This document shows positions 8,373 to 14,195 of a stretch of DNA of 15,486 nucleotides, in pieces. Source of the stretch: Chloroflexi bacterium CG23_combo_of_CG06-09_8_20_14_all_45_10 (GTDB lineage: Bacteria; Chloroflexota; Dehalococcoidia; GIF9; AB-539-J10); the NCBI GenBank assembly GCA_002772325.1, contig PCSL01000048.1:1-15486 (forward strand), read 5' to 3'. The notes below the pieces were generated by a model. It saw only the letters and a program-made list of their open reading frames with translations. It was not told where the DNA came from and made no database searches. A program made the position numbers and the translations under genes. The stretch's first letter is position 1. The number at the start of each line of letters is the position of its first letter.

Positions 8373-8487
8373 CCCTGAGTGATATGAGATTCTTCGGTCG
8401 CTGTCCCTTCCTCTTCACCTCGTTCAGAGTCAGGGCTTCGGCTAATCCCTCAGAGCCTACAAGGAATGAAGGACTCAGAATGACAGG
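8373..8487 (-). repeat. Dispersed intergenic repeat, copy 1
   Basis: A block bounded by CCCTGAG at one end and CTCAGAATGACAGG (8474-8487) at the other. It shares 38 of 41 bases (8403-8443) with 12234-12274 inside the peptidase gene. The outer CCTGTCATTCTGAG (here on the minus strand) is repeated exactly at 12100-12113. The CATTCTGAG...GAAGAATCT style is familiar from dispersed repeats in Chloroflexi genomes (from memory). It is non-coding here. Confidence 0.7.
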
Positions 8488-8532
8488 TAATAGTTGTTTC
8501 TAAACAATTCCAAATCGTAGTAATTGAAAAGG

Positions 8533-8591
8533 AGCCAATTTTGGCTAAATCGGCTAAAATAGTTGACTTAAGTTTATTTATTCAGTAGGAT
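8533..8591 (+). promoter_or_regulatory. Promoter and possible operator of the bifunctional nuclease gene
   Basis: A -35 TTGACT (8563-8568), 17-base spacer and -10 TAGGAT (8586-8591) predict a start near 8598. Just upstream is a palindrome AGCCAA-TT-TTGGCT (8533-8546). The word GGCTAAA occurs at 8543, 8552 and again at 8615, downstream of the -10, so a regulator could bind on both sides of the promoter. Confidence 0.6.
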
Positions 8592-8633
8592 TTATAGAGG
8601 TAGAATAAAAGCTTGGCTAAAAGGGGTGTTACT

Positions 8634-9155
8634 ATGATAGAGATGGAAATTAATCAACTCCGGGCCACGGCAATGAGGGATCAGTGCGTGGTCATTTTGA
8701 AGGAGAAAATGGCTAACCGGTATTTGCCTATCTGGATTGGTCCTGACGTGGCAGATGCTATTGCGGTAAAACTGGCGAATATTGAGCTGTCCCGCCCCCT
8801 GACACACGATTTGTTACAATCTGTGATTGAGGCCTTAGGAGCTTCGGTTAATTTTATTGTGGTTAATGAGCTTCAAAACGATACCTTTTATGCCAAGCTT
8901 TCTCTTAGCGTTGATGGCACAGAGGTCGAGGTTGATTCTCGGCCCAGCGATGCTTTAGCTTTAGCGGTAAGAACCGGGGTGCCGATATATGCTGAAGAAT
9001 CGGTGCTGGATAAAGCTGGCATTACACTTGAAGAGGAAACAGGTATGCCTATTTCTAAAGGCAAGGTCAGCGAGGAGGAACTGAAGGGGTTGTCGGCGTA
9101 TAAAGACTTCATAAATACACTTGATCTAGAAGATTTTAAGAAGCACAAATCTTAG
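8634..9155 (+). CDS. Bifunctional nuclease (BFN/DUF151) domain protein
   Basis: A 173-residue protein matching the BFN domain along nearly its whole length: MIEMEINQLRA at the start, then VVILKEKMANRYLPIWIGPDVADAI, RPLTHDLLQSVIEALGA, TFYAKLSL and the SRPSDALALAVRTGVPIYAEESVLDKAG block. Plant members of the family were reported to have both RNase and DNase activity; the bacterial role is not settled. A TTG seven codons upstream (8613) is open, but AAGGGG (8621-8626) is well spaced for the ATG at 8634, which is also where family similarity begins. It has its own promoter and appears monocistronic. Confidence 0.9.
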   Translation: MIEMEINQLRATAMRDQCVVILKEKMANRYLPIWIGPDVADAIAVKLANIELSRPLTHDLLQSVIEALGASVNFIVVNELQNDTFYAKLSLSVDGTEVEVDSRPSDALALAVRTGVPIYAEESVLDKAGITLEEETGMPISKGKVSEEELKGLSAYKDFINTLDLEDFKKHKS

Positions 9156-9516
9156 CAAGCTAGGGATAGGAGATTCGTCTTAGTATTGGTAACATTTTCG
9201 ATATTGCTGTACTTCATCTTGAATTGGCATCTGTGGTTCTTTTAAGCAGCTAGATTTTTAGCTATGGGTTTCACTGCTCGTATAGGGAGTATTAGTCTAG
9301 CTAGCGATTGTGATTGGCAGGATTGCATTTCGATTTAGGCGTATTGAGGGTCGCTGGCATATTGGCGCTATTAATCGTTCTATATCATAAACGAACTCAC
9401 CGCCCCACTCTGGACAAGATATGCCATTTTTAAGGCTGGGGGAGGCGAGAGTCAACGTCTTGTGAGAAAAAGCAAGCGAGCTACTATAATAAATTGAGTT
9501 GCTTGGCTTTCTTTAT
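9156..9516. other. Gene-less interval between convergent BFN and khpA genes
   Basis: This 361-base stretch has no reading frame of useful length on either strand and no tRNA-like cloverleaf or clear hairpin-plus-T-run terminator that I could see. The plus-strand frames give short hydrophobic fragments broken by stops (around 9220-9250 and 9340-9400), which could be remnants of a decayed membrane-protein gene, but I recognise no family. A small inverted repeat AGCTA/TAGCT lies near 9250. Confidence 0.4.
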
Positions 9517-9744
9517 TTACAATATTTCTAATCTGACTCTAGTATCAGCCTTGGCTGCCTTTACTCGGAGTAAAGTGCGTATCGCTTCGGCTACCCGACC
9601 TTGTCTGCCGATAACCCTGCCTTTATCCTCCGGAGCGACTTCCAATTTGATCAATAAGCCCATATCACTATTTTCTTCGGTGATGTTTACCTTGTCTGGC
9701 TCTGCCACGATGGATTTAACAATGTATTCTACTAACTCCTTCAT
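9517..9744 (-). CDS. khpA: KH-domain RNA-binding protein (KhpA/YlqC family)
   Basis: A 75-residue single KH-domain protein. The RNA-contacting GxxG loop is seen as VIGRQGRVAEAIRTLL, and the N-terminus MKELVEYIVKSIVAEPDKVNI is typical of the family. In Firmicutes KhpA pairs with KhpB and affects sRNA-mRNA interactions and cell elongation; the role here is inferred. AAGGAG five bases before the ATG is a good ribosome-binding site. It follows rpsP by 67 bases, the standard rpsP-khpA order. However, rimM and trmD, often next in this operon, are absent, because downstream lies a gene-less interval and then a convergent gene. Confidence 0.93.
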   Translation of the reverse strand: MKELVEYIVKSIVAEPDKVNITEENSDMGLLIKLEVAPEDKGRVIGRQGRVAEAIRTLLRVKAAKADTRVRLEIL

Positions 9745-9772
9745 TTTGTCTCCTTGTCATCCTCATCTCATT

Positions 9773-9811
9773 CCTCTCTTGTAAGGAAAAGAGACTTCAT
9801 TACATGAGAGG
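9773..9811 (-). other. Intercistronic stem-loop between rpsP and khpA
   Basis: An inverted repeat with 11 of 12 positions matched (9773-9784 with 9800-9811, one T:A exchange) and a 15-base loop begins directly after the rpsP stop. No T-run follows, so it is not an obvious intrinsic terminator. It could protect the upstream rpsP message or adjust the rpsP:khpA ratio. Confidence 0.5.
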
Positions 9812-10084
9812 TCAGGTGGGGATTCCTTTTTGTTGCTTAAATTTATCCATAATACCTAATTTGCGCAATAAGCTATAAACAGTATCTGTGGGCTGAGCCC
9901 CACAGTTAAGCCATTTTAATGCTTTTTCCTCGTTAATATCAACAGTAGCAGGGTCGGTTAAAGGATTGTAATGTCCGATGGTCTCGATAAAAGCACCATC
10001 ACGAGGTGACCGGCTATTAGCTATTATCACTCGGTAGATTGGTTTATGTTTCCTTCCTACCCGGCGTAATCTGATTTTAACCAC
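9812..10084 (-). CDS. rpsP: 30S ribosomal protein S16
   Basis: Small-subunit ribosomal protein of 90 residues, the usual length. The N-terminus [30 protein letters not shown] is diagnostic of S16, followed by [10 protein letters not shown] and the [24 protein letters not shown] segment. The start codon is GTG. An in-frame TAA lies directly before it and family alignment begins exactly there, so the start is secure. The predicted -10 box ends six bases before the GTG, so the mRNA is likely leaderless. A weak AAGGG about 11 bases upstream would then be outside the transcript. It is the first gene of an rpsP-khpA operon, divergent from nfi. Confidence 0.97.
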   Translation of the reverse strand: MVKIRLRRVGRKHKPIYRVIIANSRSPRDGAFIETIGHYNPLTDPATVDINEEKALKWLNCGAQPTDTVYSLLRKLGIMDKFKQQKGIPT

Positions 10085-10090
10085 TTAACT

Positions 10091-10119
10091 ATTATCCCTT
10101 AAGCAATTGTAATTGTCAA
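10091..10119 (-). promoter_or_regulatory. Strong rpsP promoter placing +1 at the start codon
   Basis: On the minus strand a perfect -35 TTGACA (10119-10114), a 17-base spacer and a -10 GATAAT (10096-10091). Standard spacing puts +1 at 10084, the G of the rpsP GTG. Confidence 0.8.
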
Positions 10120-10146
10120 TGGTTTTGTGTTTTGTGGCTTTAAGGT

Positions 10147-10174
10147 TTGCCATTAGGGAAGAATGCTTTATAAT
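10147..10174 (+). promoter_or_regulatory. Strong promoter of the nfi-prfB-peptidase operon
   Basis: TTGCCA (10147-10152), a 16-base spacer and a perfect TATAAT (10169-10174). Transcription is expected to begin at about 10181, four to five bases before the nfi ATG. It runs divergent to the rpsP promoter 28 bases away. Confidence 0.8.
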
Positions 10175-10185
10175 TCAATAAGATT

Positions 10186-10887
10186 ATGGAGGTAAGCAAA
10201 TTGCATGGGTGGGATATGAACCTGGCTCAAGCTAAGGAGATGCAATTGAGCTTGGCAAGGAAAATAGTGACTAATAATGAGGGCATTAACCCACATCTTG
10301 TTGCCGGTGTTGATATATCTTCTCCCGACTCTCAAGGCATAGCTCGAGGAGCAGTGGTGGTCCTTAGCTATCCTGAGTTTGGTGTAGTGGAAGCTAAAAC
10401 TGCTGAAGGCAAGATTGCTTTCCCCTACATACCAGGCCTATTATCCTTCCGGGAAGCCCCTCTGATACTGGCTGCCTGTGAGAAGCTGTGTCATACTCCT
10501 GACCTTGTTCTAGTTGATGGTCAAGGGATAGCTCATCCCAGGCGGTTAGGGCTTGCCTCCCATTTGGGACTTTTTCTCAATGTGCCCACCATAGGCTGTG
10601 CTAAATCTATTCTCTGTGGCAGGCATGAGCCTGTAGGGGAGGAAGTTGGTTGCCGGGCTGAACTGATTGACAACGGGGAGATTATTGGAGCAGCATTAAG
10701 AACTAAAATTGGAACGAAACTGATATATGTTTCTGTGGGTCACAAAATTGACCTTGCCTCGGCTCTATACTGGGTGATGAAGTGTTGTCGTGGCTATCGT
10801 CTTCCTGAGCCTACTCGTTTAGCTCACCTCGCTGCTGGTGGCAACCTAGTCTTTGAGCCAAGTTATCAAGGGAAGTTATTTAGTTGA
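10186..10887 (+). CDS. nfi: Endonuclease V (deoxyinosine 3' endonuclease)
   Basis: Repairs deaminated DNA by nicking one phosphodiester 3' of deoxyinosine. The 233-residue protein carries the family's catalytic and recognition elements: Asp43 in AGVDIS, the YIPG wedge beginning at Tyr81 (PYIPGLLSFRE), Glu90, and Asp111 in VDGQGIAHPRRLGLASHLG, with the conserved Lys of CAKS further on. These positions match the well-studied Thermotoga enzyme within one residue. An in-frame TAA at 10171-10173, inside the -10 box, limits the start to the ATG at 10186, and no Shine-Dalgarno precedes it. prfB begins 14 bases downstream. Confidence 0.95.
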   Translation: MEVSKLHGWDMNLAQAKEMQLSLARKIVTNNEGINPHLVAGVDISSPDSQGIARGAVVVLSYPEFGVVEAKTAEGKIAFPYIPGLLSFREAPLILAACEKLCHTPDLVLVDGQGIAHPRRLGLASHLGLFLNVPTIGCAKSILCGRHEPVGEEVGCRAELIDNGEIIGAALRTKIGTKLIYVSVGHKIDLASALYWVMKCCRGYRLPEPTRLAHLAAGGNLVFEPSYQGKLFS

Positions 10888-10901
10888 TATAAGGAGGATA
10901 A

Positions 10902-12006
10902 ATGGAGGAAGAAAGGGAAAATTTAGAAGCTTTATGCCGGCGAGTCTCAGAGATAATGGTGCATCTTTGACATTCCTGGTGAAGAGAAGGAAATTGCCAG
11001 GGTAGAGGCAGAATCAGCTAGCCCCGACTTTTGGCGTGACTCGGCTAAAGCTCAAGCCATCATGCGTCAGCTCGGGGTGAAGAAAAATTTAGTTCATAAT
11101 TGGCGCCAGCTAGAGAAGGAAGTCACTGACCTTTATGACATGGCAACTCTGGCTGTCGAGGAAGGTGATTATTCCCTTAAAGCGGAGATACAGTGGGAGC
11201 TAAAGAAATTGACCTCTTGGTTTGAGCGGTTAGAGAGCCAGTTAATTTTCAGTGGTGATTACGATGCCAGAAATGCCATGCTTGCTTTTCATGCTGGCGC
11301 TGGTGGCACGGAGTCTCAGGATTGGGTAAATATGTTACTCCGGATGTACCTCAGGTGGGCAGAGCAGCATGATTATCAAGCTGAAATATTGGATGTCTCT
11401 CCTGGTGAGGAAGCTGGCATCAAAAGTGCCATCGTGGAAGTTAAAGGGGATTACGCCTATGGCTATCTTAAATGTGAGCATGGAGTGCATAGGTTGGTTC
11501 GCCTTTCTCCCTTTGATGCTGATCATGCTCGACATACCTCTTTTGCCTTAGTGGAGGTTCTCCCTGAAGCAGAGAAGGAACTGGATATACAAATCAGCCC
11601 AGAAGATTTAAGAATAGATACCTTTAGGTCCAGTGGTCCTGGTGGGCAACATATGCAGAAGACGAGCAGCGCTGTTAGGATAACTCACTTGCCTACCGGG
11701 TTAGTAGCTACCTGTCAGAGTCAGAGGTCTCAACATCAGAATAAGGAGACTGCCTTGAGAATCCTTTATACTCGCCTCCTCGAGCTGGAGCGCGTGAAGA
11801 AAGAGGAGGAAAAGGCGAAACTTAAGGGTAAGCGTATCGAGGTTGAGTGGGGGAGTCAGATTAGAAGCTATGTCCTTCATCCCTATAAAATGGTAAAAGA
11901 CCATCGCACTAACTATGAGGTAGCCAATGCTGAGGCTGTATTGGATGGAGATTTGGATGGATTTATCACTGCCTATCTTCGTTCCAAAGTAGGCGAAGAG
12001 AAATGA
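10902..12006 (+). CDS. prfB: Peptide chain release factor 2 with programmed +1 frameshift
   Basis: Terminates translation at UGA and UAA. It is encoded as two frames: codons 1-22 (10902-10967), then a UGA at 10968-10970 that is bypassed by a +1 shift at CUU, continuing from 10969 to 12006 for 367 residues in total. The stop-reading SPF tripeptide (about 202-204, within RLSPFDADHARHTSFA) marks RF2 rather than RF1. The peptidyl-tRNA hydrolysis motif GGQ is at about 247-249. AAGGAGG (10891-10897) is a strong ribosome-binding site four bases before the ATG. The frameshift makes synthesis self-limiting: plentiful RF2 terminates at the early UGA. The last codon overlaps the peptidase start (ATGA). 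Confidence 0.96.
10956..10971 (+). promoter_or_regulatory. prfB recoding site (CUU UGA C) with atypical internal Shine-Dalgarno
   Basis: The slippery codon and stop context CTTTGAC (10965-10971) are exactly conserved. The stimulatory element usually reads AGGGGG three bases before CTT; here that position reads ATGGTG (10956-10961). Its GGTG could pair with the CCAC part of the anti-Shine-Dalgarno, one register further along than usual. Confidence 0.85.
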
Positions 12007-13448
12007 TTAAGCGTATTCTTTTGGTAGCCCTGACGCTTCTCTTGCTGCTGACCCCCTCCCTTGTTATAGCTGAGAACGAAATCCCGGTTAACAGTCCTGC
12101 CTGTCATTCTGAGGGGGAGAAATGTAGTTGCCCAATTTATTGGGCCACTGTGCCTGATAAATCAGGCAACTACAATAAACTCCGCGAAGAACCCTTCGTC
12201 ATACTCAGGGCGGCGTCTGAAGACCCTTCGCTAGTCTCTTCCTCTTCACCTCGTTCGGAGTCAGAGCTTCGGCTCAGGGCGACAAATAAACAGGCTGATA
12301 GTGGCATCGCGGTTCTGGATAGCAGCGTAGAGGTGCATTTTCCTGTTGCGCTTGTTTTCCATCTTGAAGCTGAGAGTGAGGCCGATATTGTTGATGCGCG
12401 CCTTCATTATCAAGTGGATAAGATAAACTATGCCCAGGTTACCAGTGAGGGTTGGCTTGACTTTGCTCCAGCAGCCAGAATAGAAACTAGCTGGGCGTGG
12501 GATATGAGAAAATCGAGCTTGCCTCCCGGGGCAGCGATAACATACTGGTGGACGATACAGGATACTGCTGGAAATAGGCTTGAAACTCCTCTAGCCGAAG
12601 TGCATTTTGATGACCTCCGCTATAATTGGCAAAGCCGGAATAAGAGTGATTTAACACTTTTCTGGTATGAAGGAGATGATTCCTTCGCTAAGGAATTAAT
12701 GGATGCCTCTGAACAAGGGCTTGCTAGATTGACTAGAGATATTGGCACATATCCTGAGAAGCCAATCAAACTATATATCTATACCTCAGCCAATGATTTG
12801 CAAGGAGCCATGATTTTCCCCCAAGAGTGGACTGGTGGAGTTGCTTTTACTGAGTTTGGCACAATTGCCATCGCCATTTCACCAGCTCGAGTAGACTGGG
12901 GTAAGAGGGCTTTAGTTCACGAGCTGACGCATTTAGTCGTGCACCAGGCAATTTTCAGTCCCTATGGCGAACTGCCCACCTGGCTTGATGAGGGGTTAGC
13001 TATGTATAATGAGGGTGAGTTTGACCCTCGTTTCCAAGCCTACCTGGACAAGGCTATTTCTGAGGATGAGCTAATTTCAGTGCGCAGCCTGTGCAGCCCG
13101 TTTTCCGCCGAGCCGGAAAAAGCTTATCTTTCCTATGCTCAGAGCTATAGCCTGGTGGAATACCTCCTGGATAACTACAGCCAGGATAAAATGCTGAGTC
13201 TATTGACTCTCATCAAAGAGGGCGATACCTACGATGGAGCCCTAACCCAGGTTTATGGCTTTGGTGTAGATGGTCTTGATACTCGCTGGCAAGCAACGCT
13301 TGTAGCCCCCACGGTCACTGCGAGCCAAGCAAAGCAATCTTATCCCGCTTTAATTGCTGTATTATCGGCATTAGCTACATCGCTGGCTTTAGCCGCTGCT
13401 TTAGCTTTAGAAGAATGGACTTGGCGAAGGTCGTGTGGGGAAGGTTAG
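12003..13448 (+). CDS. Exported gluzincin-type metallopeptidase (peptidase MA-like)
   Basis: A secreted or membrane-anchored zinc protease candidate of 481 residues. An N-terminal signal peptide (about 1-23, cut after VIA) is followed by about 64 residues derived from repeat DNA (32-95), then a beta-rich region with AITYWWTIQDTAGN. The peptidase part holds the zinc motif HELTH (306-310) and the downstream glutamate in WLDEGLAMY (Glu330). A C-terminal hydrophobic segment (about 443-467) ends in a basic WTWRRSCGEG tail and would anchor the protein in the membrane. The start overlaps the prfB stop by four bases (ATGA). The substrate is unknown. The insertion keeps the frame, so the gene looks intact, though the N-terminal linker should be absent in relatives. 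Confidence 0.85.
   Translation: MIKRILLVALTLLLLLTPSLVIAENEIPVNSPACHSEGEKCSCPIYWATVPDKSGNYNKLREEPFVILRAASEDPSLVSSSSPRSESELRLRATNKQADSGIAVLDSSVEVHFPVALVFHLEAESEADIVDARLHYQVDKINYAQVTSEGWLDFAPAARIETSWAWDMRKSSLPPGAAITYWWTIQDTAGNRLETPLAEVHFDDLRYNWQSRNKSDLTLFWYEGDDSFAKELMDASEQGLARLTRDIGTYPEKPIKLYIYTSANDLQGAMIFPQEWTGGVAFTEFGTIAIAISPARVDWGKRALVHELTHLVVHQAIFSPYGELPTWLDEGLAMYNEGEFDPRFQAYLDKAISEDELISVRSLCSPFSAEPEKAYLSYAQSYSLVEYLLDNYSQDKMLSLLTLIKEGDTYDGALTQVYGFGVDGLDTRWQATLVAPTVTASQAKQSYPALIAVLSALATSLALAAALALEEWTWRRSCGEG
12100..12283 (+). repeat. Dispersed repeat, copy 2, translated inside the peptidase gene
   Basis: The block starts with CCTGTCATTCTGAG (12100-12113), identical to the end of copy 1, and includes 12234-12274, which matches 8403-8443 at 38 of 41 bases. 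It ends at GGCTCAGGGCGAC. Compared with copy 1 the segments are rearranged, and a REPIN-like doublet sits within it (12123-12174). Here it is read as protein (residues about 32-95: Ser, Glu, Pro and Arg rich), between the signal peptide and the conserved portion. Confidence 0.7.
12123..12174 (+). repeat. REPIN-like REP doublet inside a coding sequence
   Basis: Two inverted REP units face each other. On the plus strand the unit is GTAGTT (12124-12129), a 6-bp stem GCCCAA/TTGGGC and loop TTTA. On the minus strand it is GTAGTT (12173-12168), stem GCCTGA/TCAGGC and loop TTTA. They are separated by CACTGT. The outer ends TGTAGTT/AACTACA pair, so the whole can fold as a three-way junction. The two stems differ by two compensated base pairs. 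The 52 bases are in frame within the peptidase gene. Confidence 0.85.
13314..13340 (+). repeat. Short dispersed repeat in the peptidase C-terminal coding region
   Basis: The stretch GTCACTGCGAG...AAGCAATCT resembles, from memory, the common Chloroflexi dispersed repeat of the form GTCATTGCGAGGAGCGAAGC...GAAGCAATCT, in a shortened version. It encodes residues 438-446, just before the C-terminal hydrophobic segment. Confidence 0.5.
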
Positions 13449-13480
13449 CTTGTTCCTTTCTTGGTCTGGAAGTTTTTACC

Positions 13481-13648
13481 CTAGCGTAGATTGCTGTTCT
13501 CGCTTGCCTGTTTCTTTTCTGTCTGCGGCTTGTGCTCATGAATGAGCTCTAGTTTGCTACCGCATTTCGGGCAAATGTGCTCCTCTGGTTTAACTAACGC
13601 CCAGCCGTAACAATGATAACCACACTTGGGACATCTTGCTTCTAGCAT
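13481..13648 (-). CDS. Small zinc-ribbon protein
   Basis: A 55-residue protein with two CPKCG knuckles (Cys6/Cys9 and Cys26/Cys29) spaced as in a zinc ribbon. A polar, lysine/glutamine-rich tail follows (about 36-55). It has no other recognisable domain and its function is unknown; small zinc ribbons often mediate protein or nucleic-acid contacts. It is real on several counts: a strong ribosome-binding site GGAGGG (13660-13655) six bases before the ATG, a good promoter upstream, and motif-level conservation. It is transcribed divergently from the XRE regulator gene and ends 32 bases from the convergent peptidase stop. The shared operator suggests that the regulator controls it. Confidence 0.8.
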   Translation of the reverse strand: MLEARCPKCGYHCYGWALVKPEEHICPKCGSKLELIHEHKPQTEKKQASENSNLR

Positions 13649-13677
13649 GGCTCACCCTCCAATATGTGTCAGCCAGG

Positions 13678-13706
13678 AGTTTAATTAAAAAAGGGTTTGT
13701 TGTCAA
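13678..13706 (-). promoter_or_regulatory. Promoter of the zinc-ribbon gene
   Basis: On the minus strand a perfect -35 TTGACA (13706-13701), a 17-base spacer and -10 TAAACT (13683-13678). The predicted start is near 13671, giving a leader of about 23 bases that carries GGAGGG. Confidence 0.65.
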
Positions 13707-13717
13707 CTATTAGTTGA
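13703..13717. promoter_or_regulatory. Palindromic operator between divergent promoters
   Basis: TCAACTATTAGTTGA is a 7-1-7 perfect palindrome. Its two outer TTGA words are the first four bases of the -35 boxes of the zinc-ribbon promoter (minus) and the XRE promoter (plus). A dimer bound here would block both. An XRE-family regulator encoded next door is the natural candidate (inference). Confidence 0.6.
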
Positions 13718-13742
13718 GCCTTTGCTCACTATGACTGATATT
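13714..13742 (+). promoter_or_regulatory. Promoter of the XRE regulator gene
   Basis: TTGAGC (13714-13719), a 17-base spacer and GATATT (13737-13742), with a predicted start near 13749. That position rules out a TTG start at 13741 and supports the ATG at 13777. Confidence 0.5.
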
Positions 13743-13776
13743 GCTAAGATTTCTATTTTTTAGCCGAGATGATTTG

Positions 13777-14115
13777 ATGAGCATAGGCCAAAGGATAAGA
13801 AAAAGGCGTCAAGAACTAAATCTTACTCAGCAAGACTTGGCGCATGCCCTTGGTTTGACTCCACAACACATCTCACTGATAGAGCAAGATAAACGAATTC
13901 CATCTTTGCTCTCGCTAGTAAAATTAGCTGAGGAACTGGGGGTAACCGTTGGATACCTGGCCACTGGCAAAGTGGGGCTGGTTATTGGTGCCATACCAGC
14001 AATCAAGGCTGATAAGAAGCTCAGTCTTAAGGCGAAGAAAGCTCTAATAAAGCTGATAGAAGAGCTGTATAGGGCTGGAGAGGCGAATGAAAGTCATGCC
14101 AGCGGACAATCATAG
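13777..14115 (+). CDS. XRE-family helix-turn-helix transcriptional regulator
   Basis: A 112-residue DNA-binding protein. Residues 1-65 form a Cro/C1-type helix-turn-helix: MSIGQRIRKRRQELNLTQ, DLAHALGLTPQHISLIEQDKR as the recognition part, then PSLLSLVKLAEELGVTVGYL. The C-terminal 45 residues are lysine- and alanine-rich with a helical pattern (SLKAKKALIKLIEELYRAGE), perhaps for dimerisation. The frame is open to a TTG at 13741, but the domain begins at the ATG and the predicted promoter extends to 13742. The ribosome-binding site is weak. The palindrome overlapping its own -35 suggests autoregulation together with control of the divergent zinc-ribbon gene. The effector, if any, is unknown. 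Confidence 0.9.
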   Translation: MSIGQRIRKRRQELNLTQQDLAHALGLTPQHISLIEQDKRIPSLLSLVKLAEELGVTVGYLATGKVGLVIGAIPAIKADKKLSLKAKKALIKLIEELYRAGEANESHASGQS

Positions 14116-14195
14116 ATTACATAGCTAACGAAGAAGGACCGATTTCCATTATCCGAAACAGGGCAAGTTCCTTTCTTAGTAGGGTGTTTAAAACC

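Noticed and set aside
8290..8418. N-terminal extension of dgt to an ATG at 8418
   Set aside because: The extension runs through a dispersed repeat and the predicted promoter, and it lacks similarity to the family, which begins around the ATG at 8289.
9156..9516. tRNA or known structured RNA in the BFN-khpA gap
   Set aside because: No T-loop GGTTCGA-like segment, acceptor pairing or other recognised RNA consensus was found on either strand.
10902..10970. prfB as a pseudogene or a gene starting at the internal ATG 11062
   Set aside because: The early TGA sits in the conserved CTTTGAC recoding context, and the +1 frame joins the RF2 body without a gap. A start at 11062 would remove a conserved N-terminal portion and ignore the AAGGAGG at 10891.
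13741..13776. TTG start at 13741 for the XRE regulator
   Set aside because: It lies within the predicted -10 box and upstream of the predicted transcription start. The helix-turn-helix domain begins at the ATG 13777.
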